In this document: positions 1-9,610 of the stretch, in pieces | How the letters are laid out: each line of letters opens with the position of its first letter | How positions within the stretch are numbered: position 1 is the first letter of the stretch | Assembly (NCBI GenBank): GCA_015233585.1 | Contig: JADFXL010000008.1 | Location: 1-36,142 of the forward strand | Length of the DNA: 36,142 nucleotides | DNA from: Alphaproteobacteria bacterium | GTDB taxonomy: Bacteria > Pseudomonadota > Alphaproteobacteria > Rhodospirillales > Rhodospirillaceae | Reading direction: 5' to 3' | Program-made: the position numbers and the translations under genes | The notes under the pieces: generated by a model | Databases searched by the model: none | Seen by the model: only the letters and a program-made list of their open reading frames with translations | Told to the model about the DNA's origin: nothing

Positions 1-490
1 CCGCCTCCGGCCAGCCCGAATTGGGCGAGCGGTGTCTGGCGGCATCCCGCCACATGGTAAGAAGGCCCCGCCGGGGATCGGCCACCGGCACGAAGACGGC
101 GGCGATGACCAGATACAGACCGGCCAGCCGCGCCGGGATCAGATTCATAAGATCGTCCAGCCGGGCAGAGGCCCAGCCGAACGCCAGATAGCGTTCGCTG
201 CGATGGCCAACCATGCTGTCGAGCGTGTTGACGGTCTTGTAGACCAGGAGTCCGGGCAAGCCGAACACCACGTACCAGAACACCGGCGCCACCACGCCAT
301 CGCTGAAATTTTCCGCACAGCTTTCAATCGCCGCCCTGGCCACGCCGGCGGCATCCAGGCTGGCCGGATCGCGCCCGCAAATCCGGGCGACGGCCAGACG
401 CCCCCCGTCCAGCCCCTGCCGGGCCAAACCCATCGCCACGGCGGCGACATGGTCATGGAGGCTGCGTTGCAGGATTTGATGTCGTGGCTG
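1..490 (-). pseudogene. cobD: 5'-truncated adenosylcobinamide-phosphate synthase (CobD/CbiB), running off the left edge
   Basis: Minus-strand frame reads [122 protein letters not shown], typical CobD core. An in-frame TGA (rc of 491-493) precedes it, so the N-terminal third is absent. Confidence 0.8.
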
Positions 491-948
491 TCAACATACG
501 ACAGCTTTTCGATTTCCGTGGACAATTGAGACGGATTTACATCCTTCAGGTGGTCCAACAGAGCGGTGGCCTCGGTGCAAAACGCCCGCGGGTCCGCAAT
601 GTAGCGCGCCGAGGCATTGTTGGCCTGGACCGTGGTGAACTGGTTGAGCCGGGTCTGGCTGCTGCGGCCGTAGGCACGTTTGAACCAGGCCGTGAGTGCG
701 CGGGACCTGGCATCCAGCTCGGGCTTGAATCTGGCGACGAAGGCGTTGTAGCGGTCCCGGTCGTCGCAACTCAGTGCGGCCACCATCAGGTGGCTTTGCA
801 CCACGCGCACGCGCAGGGCTGCCTGATCGGCGGGTTTGGCGCACGCGGCGGCCTCGGCCGGCGTCCCGGCCAGCGAGACCGTTGCCAGCGCGGCGGTGGC
901 GGCCATCAGGATGCCGAGAGCCTGTCCGGTAAATCGACGTTTTTCCAT
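145..948 (-). CDS. Secreted hypothetical protein (signal peptide); 3' part reads out of frame through the cobD remnant
   Basis: [33 protein letters not shown] is a clear signal peptide. The C-terminus after about DSHDIKSC is antonymous-frame translation of cobD. Confidence 0.55.
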   Translation of the reverse strand: MEKRRFTGQALGILMAATAALATVSLAGTPAEAAACAKPADQAALRVRVVQSHLMVAALSCDDRDRYNAFVARFKPELDARSRALTAWFKRAYGRSSQTRLNQFTTVQANNASARYIADPRAFCTEATALLDHLKDVNPSQLSTEIEKLSYVDSHDIKSCNAASMTMSPPWRWVWPGRGWTGGVWPSPGFAGAIRPAWMPPAWPGRRLKAVRKISAMAWWRRCSGTWCSACPDSWSTRPSTRSTAWLAIAANAIWRSAGPLPGWTIL

Positions 949-1134
949 AGATATGCACCAATTGAACGTTAATGGCTATTCCAGCCCCCACTATGCACGC
1001 TGGCGTCGCCCTGCCGCAACTCTGAAATTGACGATGCGGCTGTGTTCCGGGTGGTGGAAGAGGCTCAGGACATTCTTTTCTTTGTTCAAGGAGCATGTCA
1101 CACTTTTCCAACGAGGGTCATGCAGGAGGGGAAC

Positions 1135-1458
1135 ATGCGTTTCTGGTTGGTGGCGTTCATGGTTGCCGTCGCGGCGAGTCCCATTGCCTCGCTTCATGCC
1201 CAGGCTCCTGGGGCGGATTACGCGTGGGGAAGGTATCCAGGGGGGGGGTATCCGGCACCTTATTACCAGGGTGACGGGGTGGCGCCGAATGGCTGCTGGC
1301 CGGGTGGCTGCTGGCCATATGGCTATTGGCCGAATGGGTATGGGGCGTATGGCTATGGGGCGGGCGGTTATCGGTATGTCGTTGGACCCAATGGCGGGAC
1401 CGTTTACTACGATAGCCCCAACTCACGTTTTGTGATTCATTATGATCATAGGCCATGA
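1135..1458 (+). CDS. Small secreted Gly/Tyr/Trp-rich protein
   Basis: RBS-like aggagg before ATG at 1135; MRFWLVAFMVAVAASPIASLHAQ signal peptide; low-complexity GYWPNGYGAYGYGAGGY. Confidence 0.65.
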   Translation: MRFWLVAFMVAVAASPIASLHAQAPGADYAWGRYPGGGYPAPYYQGDGVAPNGCWPGGCWPYGYWPNGYGAYGYGAGGYRYVVGPNGGTVYYDSPNSRFVIHYDHRP

Positions 1459-1575
1459 AAGGGCAGGGGCGCAGCAAACCCGCGTTCTTGGTGGCCTGAA
1501 GAATGATCGCGTTGTCAGGCACGTTGACGTGTATCGGCCTGTGAAATGTCCGTTGGGTCTGGATCTATAGCCAGT

Positions 1576-2223
1576 CTATGATGGGTTGGATTCTTTTATT
1601 GAAAGGAGGTGTTTAACGAGAATGTGAACGCTGGTTGCCGGGTTCTTGGAATTAGTTTCTTTATTGCGTTTTTCCAGGATATCCGCATGAAAGATCGCGA
1701 GATTTAGGTTGTGTGCCGTACCGTTATATATTGTGCCGTGTCCCTTGGTATATTCGGGAAGATACTGTTTTAACTCGTTTATCGCCATATCACATGAAGA
1801 TCGAGACCCCGTGGCAACGATTGGCGCCTCTGACAAGCGGTAATGCAGTAAAAGCCAGACCTCAAAGCAAGGCCATGATGTTATCGCTTGCATCTTCCCT
1901 GCACGTCCGAGTTCGGATTTTGCGATCTTTTCAAGGGCATCATCGTAATTAGTGTGTCCATTTCGATCAAAGACGCAGTACACCTTATCATATTTGTCCG
2001 CTCTATTTTTGTTCTCCGCGAAGGAAACGACGGACATGGGGTCACTTCCATTGGCGGGAGTGATCTCTATGTTTGCACTGCTAAGCCGGAGCGCTCTTAT
2101 AAGTCCCCTAAAATAGGATGGTTCTGTTTTTTTACCTTCGCAAACGATCAGGATATGGTCATACGGTTCCCGCCGTGGAGCGCCCCGGTCGAAACTTTTC
2201 GCGCTTCTTCGACGATCATTCAT
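1576..2223 (-). CDS. rloB: RloB-like protein (AbiLii-like)
   Basis: N-terminal ILIVCEGKKTEPSYFRGL and CFEVWLLLHY are RloB-family motifs; overlaps the stop of the upstream ATPase gene (TAATG). Confidence 0.75.
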   Translation of the reverse strand: MNDRRRSAKSFDRGAPRREPYDHILIVCEGKKTEPSYFRGLIRALRLSSANIEITPANGSDPMSVVSFAENKNRADKYDKVYCVFDRNGHTNYDDALEKIAKSELGRAGKMQAITSWPCFEVWLLLHYRLSEAPIVATGSRSSCDMAINELKQYLPEYTKGHGTIYNGTAHNLNLAIFHADILEKRNKETNSKNPATSVHILVKHLLSIKESNPS

Positions 2224-3497
2224 TACGAATTATTTTCGTTTAATATCGGAAGTGCACCGTATTTCCCTCGCAGATACCAGCGCTCAAAATTTTCATCATT
2301 GCGGGGGTTGAAGTCGGAAAGTGGATAAATCCCGGAGGCTCCATTCTGATCTTTTTCGACAAACCAAATTTGATCGCGACGAAATAACTCATTATCCAGG
2401 AATGTTGTATTGTGGGTGCTGAAAATAAGTTGTGAATTGTTTTGGTTTATAGCGCTAGAATGAAATTTTTTGATTAAAAATTTCGTTAACATCGGATGCA
2501 GGCTGGTGTCAATTTCATCAAACAAAAGAACTTCACCATTTTCAAACACCTTGAGCCACGCCCCGGCAGTCAGGCATAACGCCTGCGTGCCAGCCGATTC
2601 GTCGTCTATATCAAGGCCGACAAGCTCCCCATCTTCGCCCAGGTGGAAGAGCGTTATCTTCAATTCACTAAGTTTGGAGTCACCTAGCCGCTGTTCATAA
2701 AACGTACGCGGAGGCGGGCCAAGAGCCATCCTTAATGCGAACGTGTCTGGCATCGGTTGACGTTTGATGCCAATGTCGGCAATGCCTAAATCGGCCTCAT
2801 GCAAGAAACCTAATATTTTTTCTCTTCCTTCCGGCTGGTCATATAATTGTACCATTAATCCTGGATTTAATGTCGCGGTATTAAATATTATAGCTAGCCG
2901 TTTCTGAAACCATTCAAATACCGGGAGAAGTTGCTCGCTATTCAACAGAACAGCCGTCGATAAAAACAGTGCATTCGAACGCGTGGCATCGCGCCAAATC
3001 GAAGGCTGGCCTTTCAAAAACGAGCTGAATTTCCATTGGTACGTTTCACCCGCCTCGTCATACCGCCGGTCAAAGAGGGTTCGTCCGCGCGGATTTGCAT
3101 ACTCCACGAGTCGTTCCTGGTGTATTCGGGCCGCATCCATCGCAATGCTATATTCATACCGGATACCGTTCTGAACAAACGTGATCGCAAACTCGCTCGG
3201 GGCTTCGCGCATGGAATTCGCAAGCTTGAAGGGCGTGTACGGCAACGGCGCAGACGGTGGCATTGAGGCCGAATTCACGATCAGGTTCTGGACAAAGGCA
3301 AACGCCCGCAACAAATTTGTTTTGCCAGCGGCGTTCGGCCCGTAGATCACCGACGTGCGCAAGAATCGTCCGAAACCTGGCAAACCGGCGGTAAATGTGT
3401 TTGTTTCCAGATGCTCATGAACATTCCCCGCCACCATCGAGAGGGCTTGGCGCGATTTGAAGGATCGGAAGTTGCTGACTGCGAATTCGATGAGCAT
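2223..3497 (-). CDS. rloA: AAA/ABC-type ATPase, RloA/AbiLi-like
   Basis: MLIEFAVSNFRSFKSRQALSM, Walker A YGPNAAGKTNLL, Walker B-like VLLFDEIDTSLHP, H-loop STHNTTFL; paired with rloB. Confidence 0.8.
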   Translation of the reverse strand: MLIEFAVSNFRSFKSRQALSMVAGNVHEHLETNTFTAGLPGFGRFLRTSVIYGPNAAGKTNLLRAFAFVQNLIVNSASMPPSAPLPYTPFKLANSMREAPSEFAITFVQNGIRYEYSIAMDAARIHQERLVEYANPRGRTLFDRRYDEAGETYQWKFSSFLKGQPSIWRDATRSNALFLSTAVLLNSEQLLPVFEWFQKRLAIIFNTATLNPGLMVQLYDQPEGREKILGFLHEADLGIADIGIKRQPMPDTFALRMALGPPPRTFYEQRLGDSKLSELKITLFHLGEDGELVGLDIDDESAGTQALCLTAGAWLKVFENGEVLLFDEIDTSLHPMLTKFLIKKFHSSAINQNNSQLIFSTHNTTFLDNELFRRDQIWFVEKDQNGASGIYPLSDFNPRNDENFERWYLRGKYGALPILNENNS

Positions 3498-3590
3498 GGC
3501 CACCCTTGGAACCTATTTCAGGCCGAATATTGCTCTATTTCAGTGAAATTATCAAATTAAATCCGTCTTTACCGAATTTTTCAGAGAACC

Positions 3591-3619
3591 TTGTCCGGTT
3601 TGGGCAAGTCAGGTATACT
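3591..3619 (+). promoter_or_regulatory. Candidate sigma70-type promoter upstream of pyrF
   Basis: TTGTCC - 17 bp - TATACT, about 50 bp upstream of the pyrF ATG. Confidence 0.45.
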
Positions 3620-3667
3620 GCGGCGGCTGGATATTCATGTGTAACACATTTTAGCAAGGGGGAGCAG

Positions 3668-4381
3668 ATGGCCGACAGGCTGCGGATACCGGCGCGGGAC
3701 CGGCTGATTGTGGCTCTGGACGTGCCAACCGTTGAGGAGGCGCGGCAGGTGGTCGCACGGCTGGGGGATGCCGTCACGTTCTATAAGGTCGGGCTGCAAC
3801 TGCTTTTCAGCGGCGGTCTGGAATTGGGGAACGAACTTGTCGGGCAGGGAAAGAATGTGTTTCTCGATGCCAAGCTGCTCGATATCGGCGAGACCGTGCG
3901 AAATGCCGTTGCCAATGTGGCCAGACTCGGGGTGCGCTTTCTTACCGTTCATGGCGACAAGCGCGCCATCCGCGCCGCCGTCGAAGGGCGCGACGGTGAT
4001 ACGGCTTTGAAGATCCTGGCCGTCACCGTGCTCACCAGCCTCGACCAGAGCGATCTTGACGAACTGCACATCCCCATGACCGTTGCCGAATGGGTGGCGC
4101 TGCGCGCCCGGCACGCCCTTGCCGCCGGGTGCGACGGGGTGATCGCTTCCGGTCTGGAAGTGGCCCAGCTCCGCCAGCAACTCGGCGCGGGATCGTTGAT
4201 CATTACGCCCGGCGTCCGCTCGCCCGGCGCCTCCCACGACGATCAGCGCCGCGTCACGACCCCGGCAGAGGCCATTCAGGCCGGCGCCGATTATGTGGTG
4301 GTGGGACGCCAGATCCTCCGCGCCAGCGATCAGCGGCGGGCGGCTATGGCCGTTGTCGAGGAGATTGAGGCCGTCGGGTAA
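3668..4381 (+). CDS. pyrF: Orotidine 5'-phosphate decarboxylase
   Basis: RLIVALDVPTVEEA, VFLDAKLLDIGETV, VTVLTS, IITPGVRSPG, ADYVVVGRQI motifs; ATG at 3668 after ggggag. Confidence 0.93.
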   Translation: MADRLRIPARDRLIVALDVPTVEEARQVVARLGDAVTFYKVGLQLLFSGGLELGNELVGQGKNVFLDAKLLDIGETVRNAVANVARLGVRFLTVHGDKRAIRAAVEGRDGDTALKILAVTVLTSLDQSDLDELHIPMTVAEWVALRARHALAAGCDGVIASGLEVAQLRQQLGAGSLIITPGVRSPGASHDDQRRVTTPAEAIQAGADYVVVGRQILRASDQRRAAMAVVEEIEAVG

Positions 4382-4388
4382 GGGACAG

Positions 4389-4412
4389 GCACGAGGGACC
4401 TGTCCCTCGTGC
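4389..4412 (+). terminator. Hairpin after pyrF (also a member of dispersed palindrome family 2)
   Basis: gcacgaggga cctg tccctcgtgc perfect 10-bp stem. Confidence 0.5.
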
Positions 4413-4500
4413 TCCCGGCATCATGTCCATAATGGATGGAGTCTCTTGCCAAAAGGATGCGAAATGGTCATAATGCCGCATCCATACCGAAGGGGGCATC

Positions 4501-5127
4501 ATGACGAAGATCATCGCACAACCTGTCACCGCGCATCACCCGGATATCATTCAGGCCAATCGGGTTGCCGCTCGCGCCGCCACCGCCCGCGCCCGCCGCT
4601 CGCGGCTCCGGGAGCACGCCGATCCGCTGGAACTTCGCGCCAGGAACGGGGCGGATATCATTCGCGTCGAGACACTGGAAGGCGGGGAGCGCAAACATCC
4701 GCGTAAAGTCCGTCATCCGCTGGAGAGCCTGCTGGCCCGTGGCGCCATCGACATTCGCCAACATGCCGCCGGAATGCGCCTGTTCAACGCATGGCAAATC
4801 GGCCCCTGCCGGGCGCGCGACACCGACGGGGGCGAGCGCCTTCCCGGGATCCGGGGCGCGGGCGGCATCGACGGCCTCACCGTCGCCGCCCTCGACGCCT
4901 GCCGGGATTACCGCCTTGCGCTGGAGTTCCTCGGGCTGCGTCTGTCGGCATATGTTCTGCCGGTCGTGTGCGAGGAAATCTCCGTACGTGAATTCTGTGC
5001 CCGTTTGGAACGGAAACGTCTGGAGGGGGGCGGCTCACGGCAGGCGTGCCTGCCTGGGGATGAACACGGCGTCATGGCCGTGCTGCGCCTGGGTCTGGCC
5101 TCGCTGGCGGATTATTACCAGTATTGA
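4501..5127 (+). CDS. Hypothetical DNA-binding/regulator-like protein (DUF6456-like)
   Basis: HPLESLLARGAIDIRQHAAGMRLFNAWQIG resembles DUF6456-type regulators; distant. Confidence 0.4.
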   Translation: MTKIIAQPVTAHHPDIIQANRVAARAATARARRSRLREHADPLELRARNGADIIRVETLEGGERKHPRKVRHPLESLLARGAIDIRQHAAGMRLFNAWQIGPCRARDTDGGERLPGIRGAGGIDGLTVAALDACRDYRLALEFLGLRLSAYVLPVVCEEISVREFCARLERKRLEGGGSRQACLPGDEHGVMAVLRLGLASLADYYQY

Positions 5128-5477
5128 TGGGGAAACGTTCAGGGATGAAACGCATGAAACGCTGGCATTTTCGCTTTGTCCTGGCCCTGGCCCTGGCCGT
5201 TCTGGTTCCGGGGGCAGCGGCGACGGCACAGATGACCCCTGGGCAAAAGCAACGCGCGCAGTATGACCTGGCGCTGGCGGAGGCCCGCAAGCAGTTTCGT
5301 CTGGTCACGGACGCTCTTCAAAGCGACCAGCGCGCGCTGGCTACGGCGAAGGCGCCGTCTCAGGCCCGGCAGACGCGGGTGAGAATCGACGAAGAGCAAC
5401 AGCACCTGGCACAATTGCAGCAACAGATTCAGACGTTACAGGAGTGGATCGCCAGGTTGGATGGCCAGTCGCGCTGA
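5127..5477 (+). CDS. Small secreted coiled-coil protein
   Basis: ATG overlaps preceding TGA; signal-like FRFVLALALAVLVPGAAATAQ followed by Gln-rich helix. Confidence 0.5.
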   Translation: MGKRSGMKRMKRWHFRFVLALALAVLVPGAAATAQMTPGQKQRAQYDLALAEARKQFRLVTDALQSDQRALATAKAPSQARQTRVRIDEEQQHLAQLQQQIQTLQEWIARLDGQSR

Positions 5478-6492
5478 GGGTCTGCGGGAGGCTGGCTTCG
5501 GATTCGGTGCGGGAGAGCGGGATTTGGCAATATTCCCGGAGCTTGTCCCGCACGCTTTCCGAAATTTGCCACACGAAGCGGCGTTTTTTCCTCGTCCGTG
5601 ACCGGTGGTCGCGCTTGATGAGGGTGAGCGGTTTTTCGCGGAACGGAAGCGAAAGGCAGAAAAAACCGGTCTGATTTTTTATCGCGCCGCGAGAAATGAA
5701 ATAATCGTCGTATGCCGTGGAAAATTCGGTCGAAGGCTGTTTCGGATTGGAATTTCCGACGCAGGTGGAACTGGAAACGCTGGCAATATATTGGACCCCA
5801 AGTGCCATTGCGATACCCTGAAGCGCGGCGACAAGCACGGTTTGCGGCGATACTTCGAGCATACTCTTCGTTGCGTGCTGAATTTGCGTAAAGCACCCCC
5901 TCACTCCCTGTAATCGAGAAATCAACAGGGTGGCTTCAACGTCCAATCCCACAACAAAACCAGGAACAATTGTAAAGGATAATATGAATATCGCTGTATT
6001 TTCCAAATCAAAAGTAATAGAAAATTCACCTTCAGAGTGATATGGCATTGATAGGGACATATTTACTTCAAAACGACTGTCCTGATTTACGTATTCATAG
6101 ATAACGACACGTTCAAACAATATCTTGCGAAGCAGGTCAGGTCTCAATGCTGTGGATATGTATTTGTAGTGATATCTTATGGACGCACTGCGCAGGGGTG
6201 TTGCAAGTCCGTATGCCAAGTATTCATTTTTCAGATACTTCAATGAAAGGTGAGGCTGTTTTTCTGTGACGCCCTTGTAGACGGGAAGTTGAAGAATTTG
6301 GATTATCTCGCGATGGTGACGGAGGTTGGCGAGAAGGCGAAGCGGCACTATGGCAAGGAGATTGAAAAAACGAGGGAAGTTCAAATATTTCTTTTGGCTT
6401 ACGGAGAGCCGTAACGCCAGATAACCCATACGCAGAACGCCATGGTAGGTTAAGTGCAAATGTTTGGCTGCCACGGATAGATCTGCAAACAT
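5341..6492 (-). CDS. DUF535 (VirK/YbjX-like) family protein
   Basis: FSITFDLENTAIFILSFTIVPG, CFTQIQHATKSMLEVSPQTVLVAALQGIAMALGV, LSLPFREKPLTLIKRDHRSRTRKKRR match the DUF535 pattern; C-terminal ~46 aa overlap the convergent gene. Confidence 0.7.
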   Translation of the reverse strand: MFADLSVAAKHLHLTYHGVLRMGYLALRLSVSQKKYLNFPRFFNLLAIVPLRLLANLRHHREIIQILQLPVYKGVTEKQPHLSLKYLKNEYLAYGLATPLRSASIRYHYKYISTALRPDLLRKILFERVVIYEYVNQDSRFEVNMSLSMPYHSEGEFSITFDLENTAIFILSFTIVPGFVVGLDVEATLLISRLQGVRGCFTQIQHATKSMLEVSPQTVLVAALQGIAMALGVQYIASVSSSTCVGNSNPKQPSTEFSTAYDDYFISRGAIKNQTGFFCLSLPFREKPLTLIKRDHRSRTRKKRRFVWQISESVRDKLREYCQIPLSRTESEASLPQTLSATGHPTWRSTPVTSESVAAIVPGAVALRRFSPASAGPETAPSP

Positions 6493-6850
6493 CTTTTTGG
6501 CCTGAAATACAAAAAATATAACTTTAAGATGAAACCCCTAAATCACCAAGGGTAAACGCCACAGCTTTTCAGTATTTCTAAGATATCGGGACAGCGGGTG
6601 CAAGAGGAAAATTTTTTGCAAGGCGTAAGGTAATATTGTCGCCAGGCGTATCCTTTTGCCATGCTCCCTCCTGTGGCCACGGACCAGGAACGGCGCATTC
6701 CCCCCCCTTGACATGTCCGCCAGACGTATGGTAGGTCTTGGGCAAGATGGAATTGGTGTGAGCGGGTGCCCTCTCCTGGATGAGAGTGGGGCGGCCCGCT
6801 TTTTCGTTTTCGGGGGGGCGGACGCCCTGCTTTGACCAGGAGGTCGCGCC

Positions 6851-7285
6851 ATGCCTAAGACCTGGGTGCCATCCGACAAGCAGCGGGCCACGGTTCATAC
6901 CCTGGCTTCTTATGGCTTTCCCACCACCGAGATTGCCAAGGTGGTCGGGGTTGCGGCCAGTACGTTGCGCAAGCATTGCCAGCATGAACTCGATACCGCA
7001 CCCATTGAGGCCAATGCCCGGGTCGCCCAGTTCCTGCTTGACCATGCGACTCAGGGCACCGCTGCCGCCAATATTCAGGCCGCTATTTTCTGGCTGCGGA
7101 CTCGTGCCCGCTGGCGGGAGACGCCGGTAAGCCTGGAACATTCCGGGCCGGAGGGCGGGCCGATCCAGCTTGCCGGGACGCCGGAACAGAGGAAAGCCGC
7201 GCTGGATATGGCGCTGGCCATGGTGGTGGCGTTCGAGCCGCAGGCGGAAGCCCTGACGATCGACCATGAAGATGATGCCGGATAG
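6851..7285 (+). CDS. Phage terminase small subunit-like HTH protein
   Basis: HTH-like VHTLASYGFPTTEIAKVVGVAASTLRKHCQHEL; directly upstream of TerL. Confidence 0.65.
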   Translation: MPKTWVPSDKQRATVHTLASYGFPTTEIAKVVGVAASTLRKHCQHELDTAPIEANARVAQFLLDHATQGTAAANIQAAIFWLRTRARWRETPVSLEHSGPEGGPIQLAGTPEQRKAALDMALAMVVAFEPQAEALTIDHEDDAG

Positions 7286-7297
7286 GGATTCCCAAGC

Positions 7298-8797
7298 ATG
7301 GCCCAATCTCGTCACCCCCCCTTACCAACAAAAAAAGGGGTTCGGGGTATCCCCCCGAGCGGGTGTGGGCGGCAGCCCACCGGAACGCCCGCCTCCCTCC
7401 TCGCCAGTAATCCTGATCATTTGGGGGTAGAACTGGCGCGCGCGCGACTGTTGCCATTCTGTGCATATATCTATCATGGACATTTTGCGGCGCCGCGCCA
7501 TATCCGGCGGCTGGCCGAAGGGCTGGAGGCCGTGGAACGGGGTACCTGCGGCCGACTGATTGTGGCCATGCCCCCGCGTCATGGCAAATCGATGACCGCT
7601 TCGGAGACGTTCCCGGCCTGGTATCTGGGACGCAACCCCGAGCGTTATGTGATTGCGGCGGCCTATGGGCAGGAATTGGCCGACCGGGTTGCCCGCAAGG
7701 TGCGCAATCTGATGCGGCGTGAGGATACTCTGGCGCTGTTTCCCAGGGCGGCGCTGGCGGACGATAGTACCTCGATCCGGCGGTTTGCCATGCGCGCGGG
7801 CGGGGAGTACTTCGCCGTCGGGATCGGCGGGCCAGCCACCGGGCGCGGGGCGCATCTGCTCCTGATCGACGATCCCATCAAGAACCGCGAGGACGCCGAC
7901 AGTGTCACCCTGCGCCGGACGCTCAAGGACTGGTACGCTTCCGTCGCTTATACCCGGCTGATGCCGGGCGGGGCCGTGGTGGTCATCGCCACCCGCTGGC
8001 ACGAGGACGATCTCACCGGCTGGCTGTTGCGGGACCATGCCCACGAGAACTGGCGGGTGCTGGAGATGCCGGCCATTGATGAGGATGGCGCGGCGTTGTG
8101 GCCGGAAGCCTATCCCGTTCAGCGGCTGCGCGAGATTGAGCGGACCCTGGGGAGCCGGGAATGGTCGGCCTTGTATCAGCAGCGGCCGGCCCCGGCGGCG
8201 GGGCTGTTGTTCCAGCCGGAGCGGATCGGGATTGTGGAGGCTCTGCCTGCGGGGTTGCGGCTGGCTCGCGGCTGGGACATGGCCGCGACCGAGGCGATGG
8301 GGAGCAACGATCCCGACTGGACGGTGGGGGCGCTGATGGGCGCCGACGCTCAAGGGGTGTTCTATATCGCGGGGATCACGCGGCTGCGCGGCGGACCGCT
8401 GGCGGTGGAGGAGGCGATCCTGACGGCGGCGGCGGTGGACGGACGCGATGTGCCGGTGTCGCTCCCCCAGGATCCGGGGCAGGCCGGGAAGATGCAGGCC
8501 GGGTATCTGGTCCGGCGTCTGGCCGGGTTTCGCGCCTCGGCCACGCCGGAAAGTGGGGCCAAGACCACCCGCGCCCTGCCACTTGCGGCTCAGGTCGAGG
8601 CCGGCAATGTACGGATGCTCCGCGCCGAGTGGAACCGGGCGCTGCTGGACGAGATGGCCACCTTTCCCGCCGGGTTGCATGATGATCAGGTGGATGCCCT
8701 GGGGCGGGCGTTCGATCTGCTGACGCAGGGTTTTGCGGCGCGGGGGGCGCCGATGGTGGCGGCGGTCAATGTGGTGGGGGAGTCGTATTGGCGGTGA
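7298..8797 (+). CDS. Phage terminase large subunit
   Basis: RLIVAMPPRHGKSMTASETFPAWYLGRNP (Walker A-like), LLLIDDPIKNREDADS (Walker B), GGAVVVIATRWHEDDLTGWLL, DQVDALGRAFDLL (nuclease). N-terminal start uncertain: residues ~14-34 are encoded by an intergenic-repeat sequence. Confidence 0.92.
   Translation: MAQSRHPPLPTKKGVRGIPPSGCGRQPTGTPASLLASNPDHLGVELARARLLPFCAYIYHGHFAAPRHIRRLAEGLEAVERGTCGRLIVAMPPRHGKSMTASETFPAWYLGRNPERYVIAAAYGQELADRVARKVRNLMRREDTLALFPRAALADDSTSIRRFAMRAGGEYFAVGIGGPATGRGAHLLLIDDPIKNREDADSVTLRRTLKDWYASVAYTRLMPGGAVVVIATRWHEDDLTGWLLRDHAHENWRVLEMPAIDEDGAALWPEAYPVQRLREIERTLGSREWSALYQQRPAPAAGLLFQPERIGIVEALPAGLRLARGWDMAATEAMGSNDPDWTVGALMGADAQGVFYIAGITRLRGGPLAVEEAILTAAAVDGRDVPVSLPQDPGQAGKMQAGYLVRRLAGFRASATPESGAKTTRALPLAAQVEAGNVRMLRAEWNRALLDEMATFPAGLHDDQVDALGRAFDLLTQGFAARGAPMVAAVNVVGESYWR
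7325..7385. repeat. Family-1 dispersed palindromic repeat (partial) within the TerL ORF 5' end
   Basis: aaaaaaaggggttcggggtatccccccgagcgggtgtgggcggcagcccac matches copies near 22.2, 23.6 and 28.8 kb. Confidence 0.65.
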
Positions 8798-8870
8798 AGG
8801 ATGCCGCCCCGATCCATAGGGCAGACCCGGTATCCACAGGCTCAGGATCCTTGAACGGAAGAGAAAAGAA

Positions 8871-8889
8871 CGAGGGCCTGAGGCCCTCG
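8871..8889. repeat. Family-2 dispersed palindrome / possible terminator
   Basis: cgagggcctgaggccctcg followed by tgctcccc, as at 26.4 and 34.7 kb. Confidence 0.5.
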
Positions 8890-8927
8890 TGCTCCCCATT
8901 TGTTATCTTATTAACGGTATTTCCGCA

Positions 8928-9530
8928 TCAATGCCCAAGTAGTTTGGCCAAGCCAAACATGGCTCCGTATACCGCCACAATGTTTATGATCGACATTGTC
9001 ACTACCAGGGGCATGAGTGTCTTCAACATGTCAGTCTTGGCTTCGGCGATCCTGGTATTTACTTCGGCGATCTTCAGATCAAGCCGGTGTTCGGTGGACA
9101 CGATATCACCCCGAAGATCGCTCCGTAGGGTCGTCTCGTTGGTTTTCATCTCGTCCCGAATCGACGCCTCCGTTCTCGCCAGGTCTGTCCGCAGGGCGGC
9201 CAACTCGTCCCGAATCGACGTCTCTGTCCTCGCCAAGTCCGCCCGTAGGGCGGCGGATTCAACCTTCATATCTGCCCGTAGGGCGGCGGATTCAGCCTTC
9301 ATATCTGCCCGTAGGGTGGCGGATTCAGCCTTCAGGTCCGCCCGCAGGGCAGCGGATTCAGCCTTCAGGTCCGCCCGCAGGGCGGCGGATTCAGCCTCAA
9401 GGTTGGCTTTTGTCGCCAGTTCCAGGTCGGTAAAGTCGGCGAAGGCTTCGGCCGTTGCTGTCGCCTGATCCGCCGTGAACCCACCCGCCTGGAGGCGACG
9501 GGCGAATTTCAGCGTGTCGAAATGGATCAT
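8928..9530 (-). CDS. DUF1640-like coiled-coil protein with C-terminal TM segment
   Basis: FDTLKFARRLQAGGFTADQATATAEAFAD head, tandem 11-aa AESAALRADLK repeats (33 bp), hydrophobic C-terminal helix. Confidence 0.65.
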   Translation of the reverse strand: MIHFDTLKFARRLQAGGFTADQATATAEAFADFTDLELATKANLEAESAALRADLKAESAALRADLKAESATLRADMKAESAALRADMKVESAALRADLARTETSIRDELAALRTDLARTEASIRDEMKTNETTLRSDLRGDIVSTEHRLDLKIAEVNTRIAEAKTDMLKTLMPLVVTMSIINIVAVYGAMFGLAKLLGH

Positions 9531-9610
9531 CGTTATGATCGCCCTCCCTCAATCAACCATGATCCCACACCTCCCCCCAAGTTTCAACTTCCAATCAGGG
9601 TTCAAAACTT

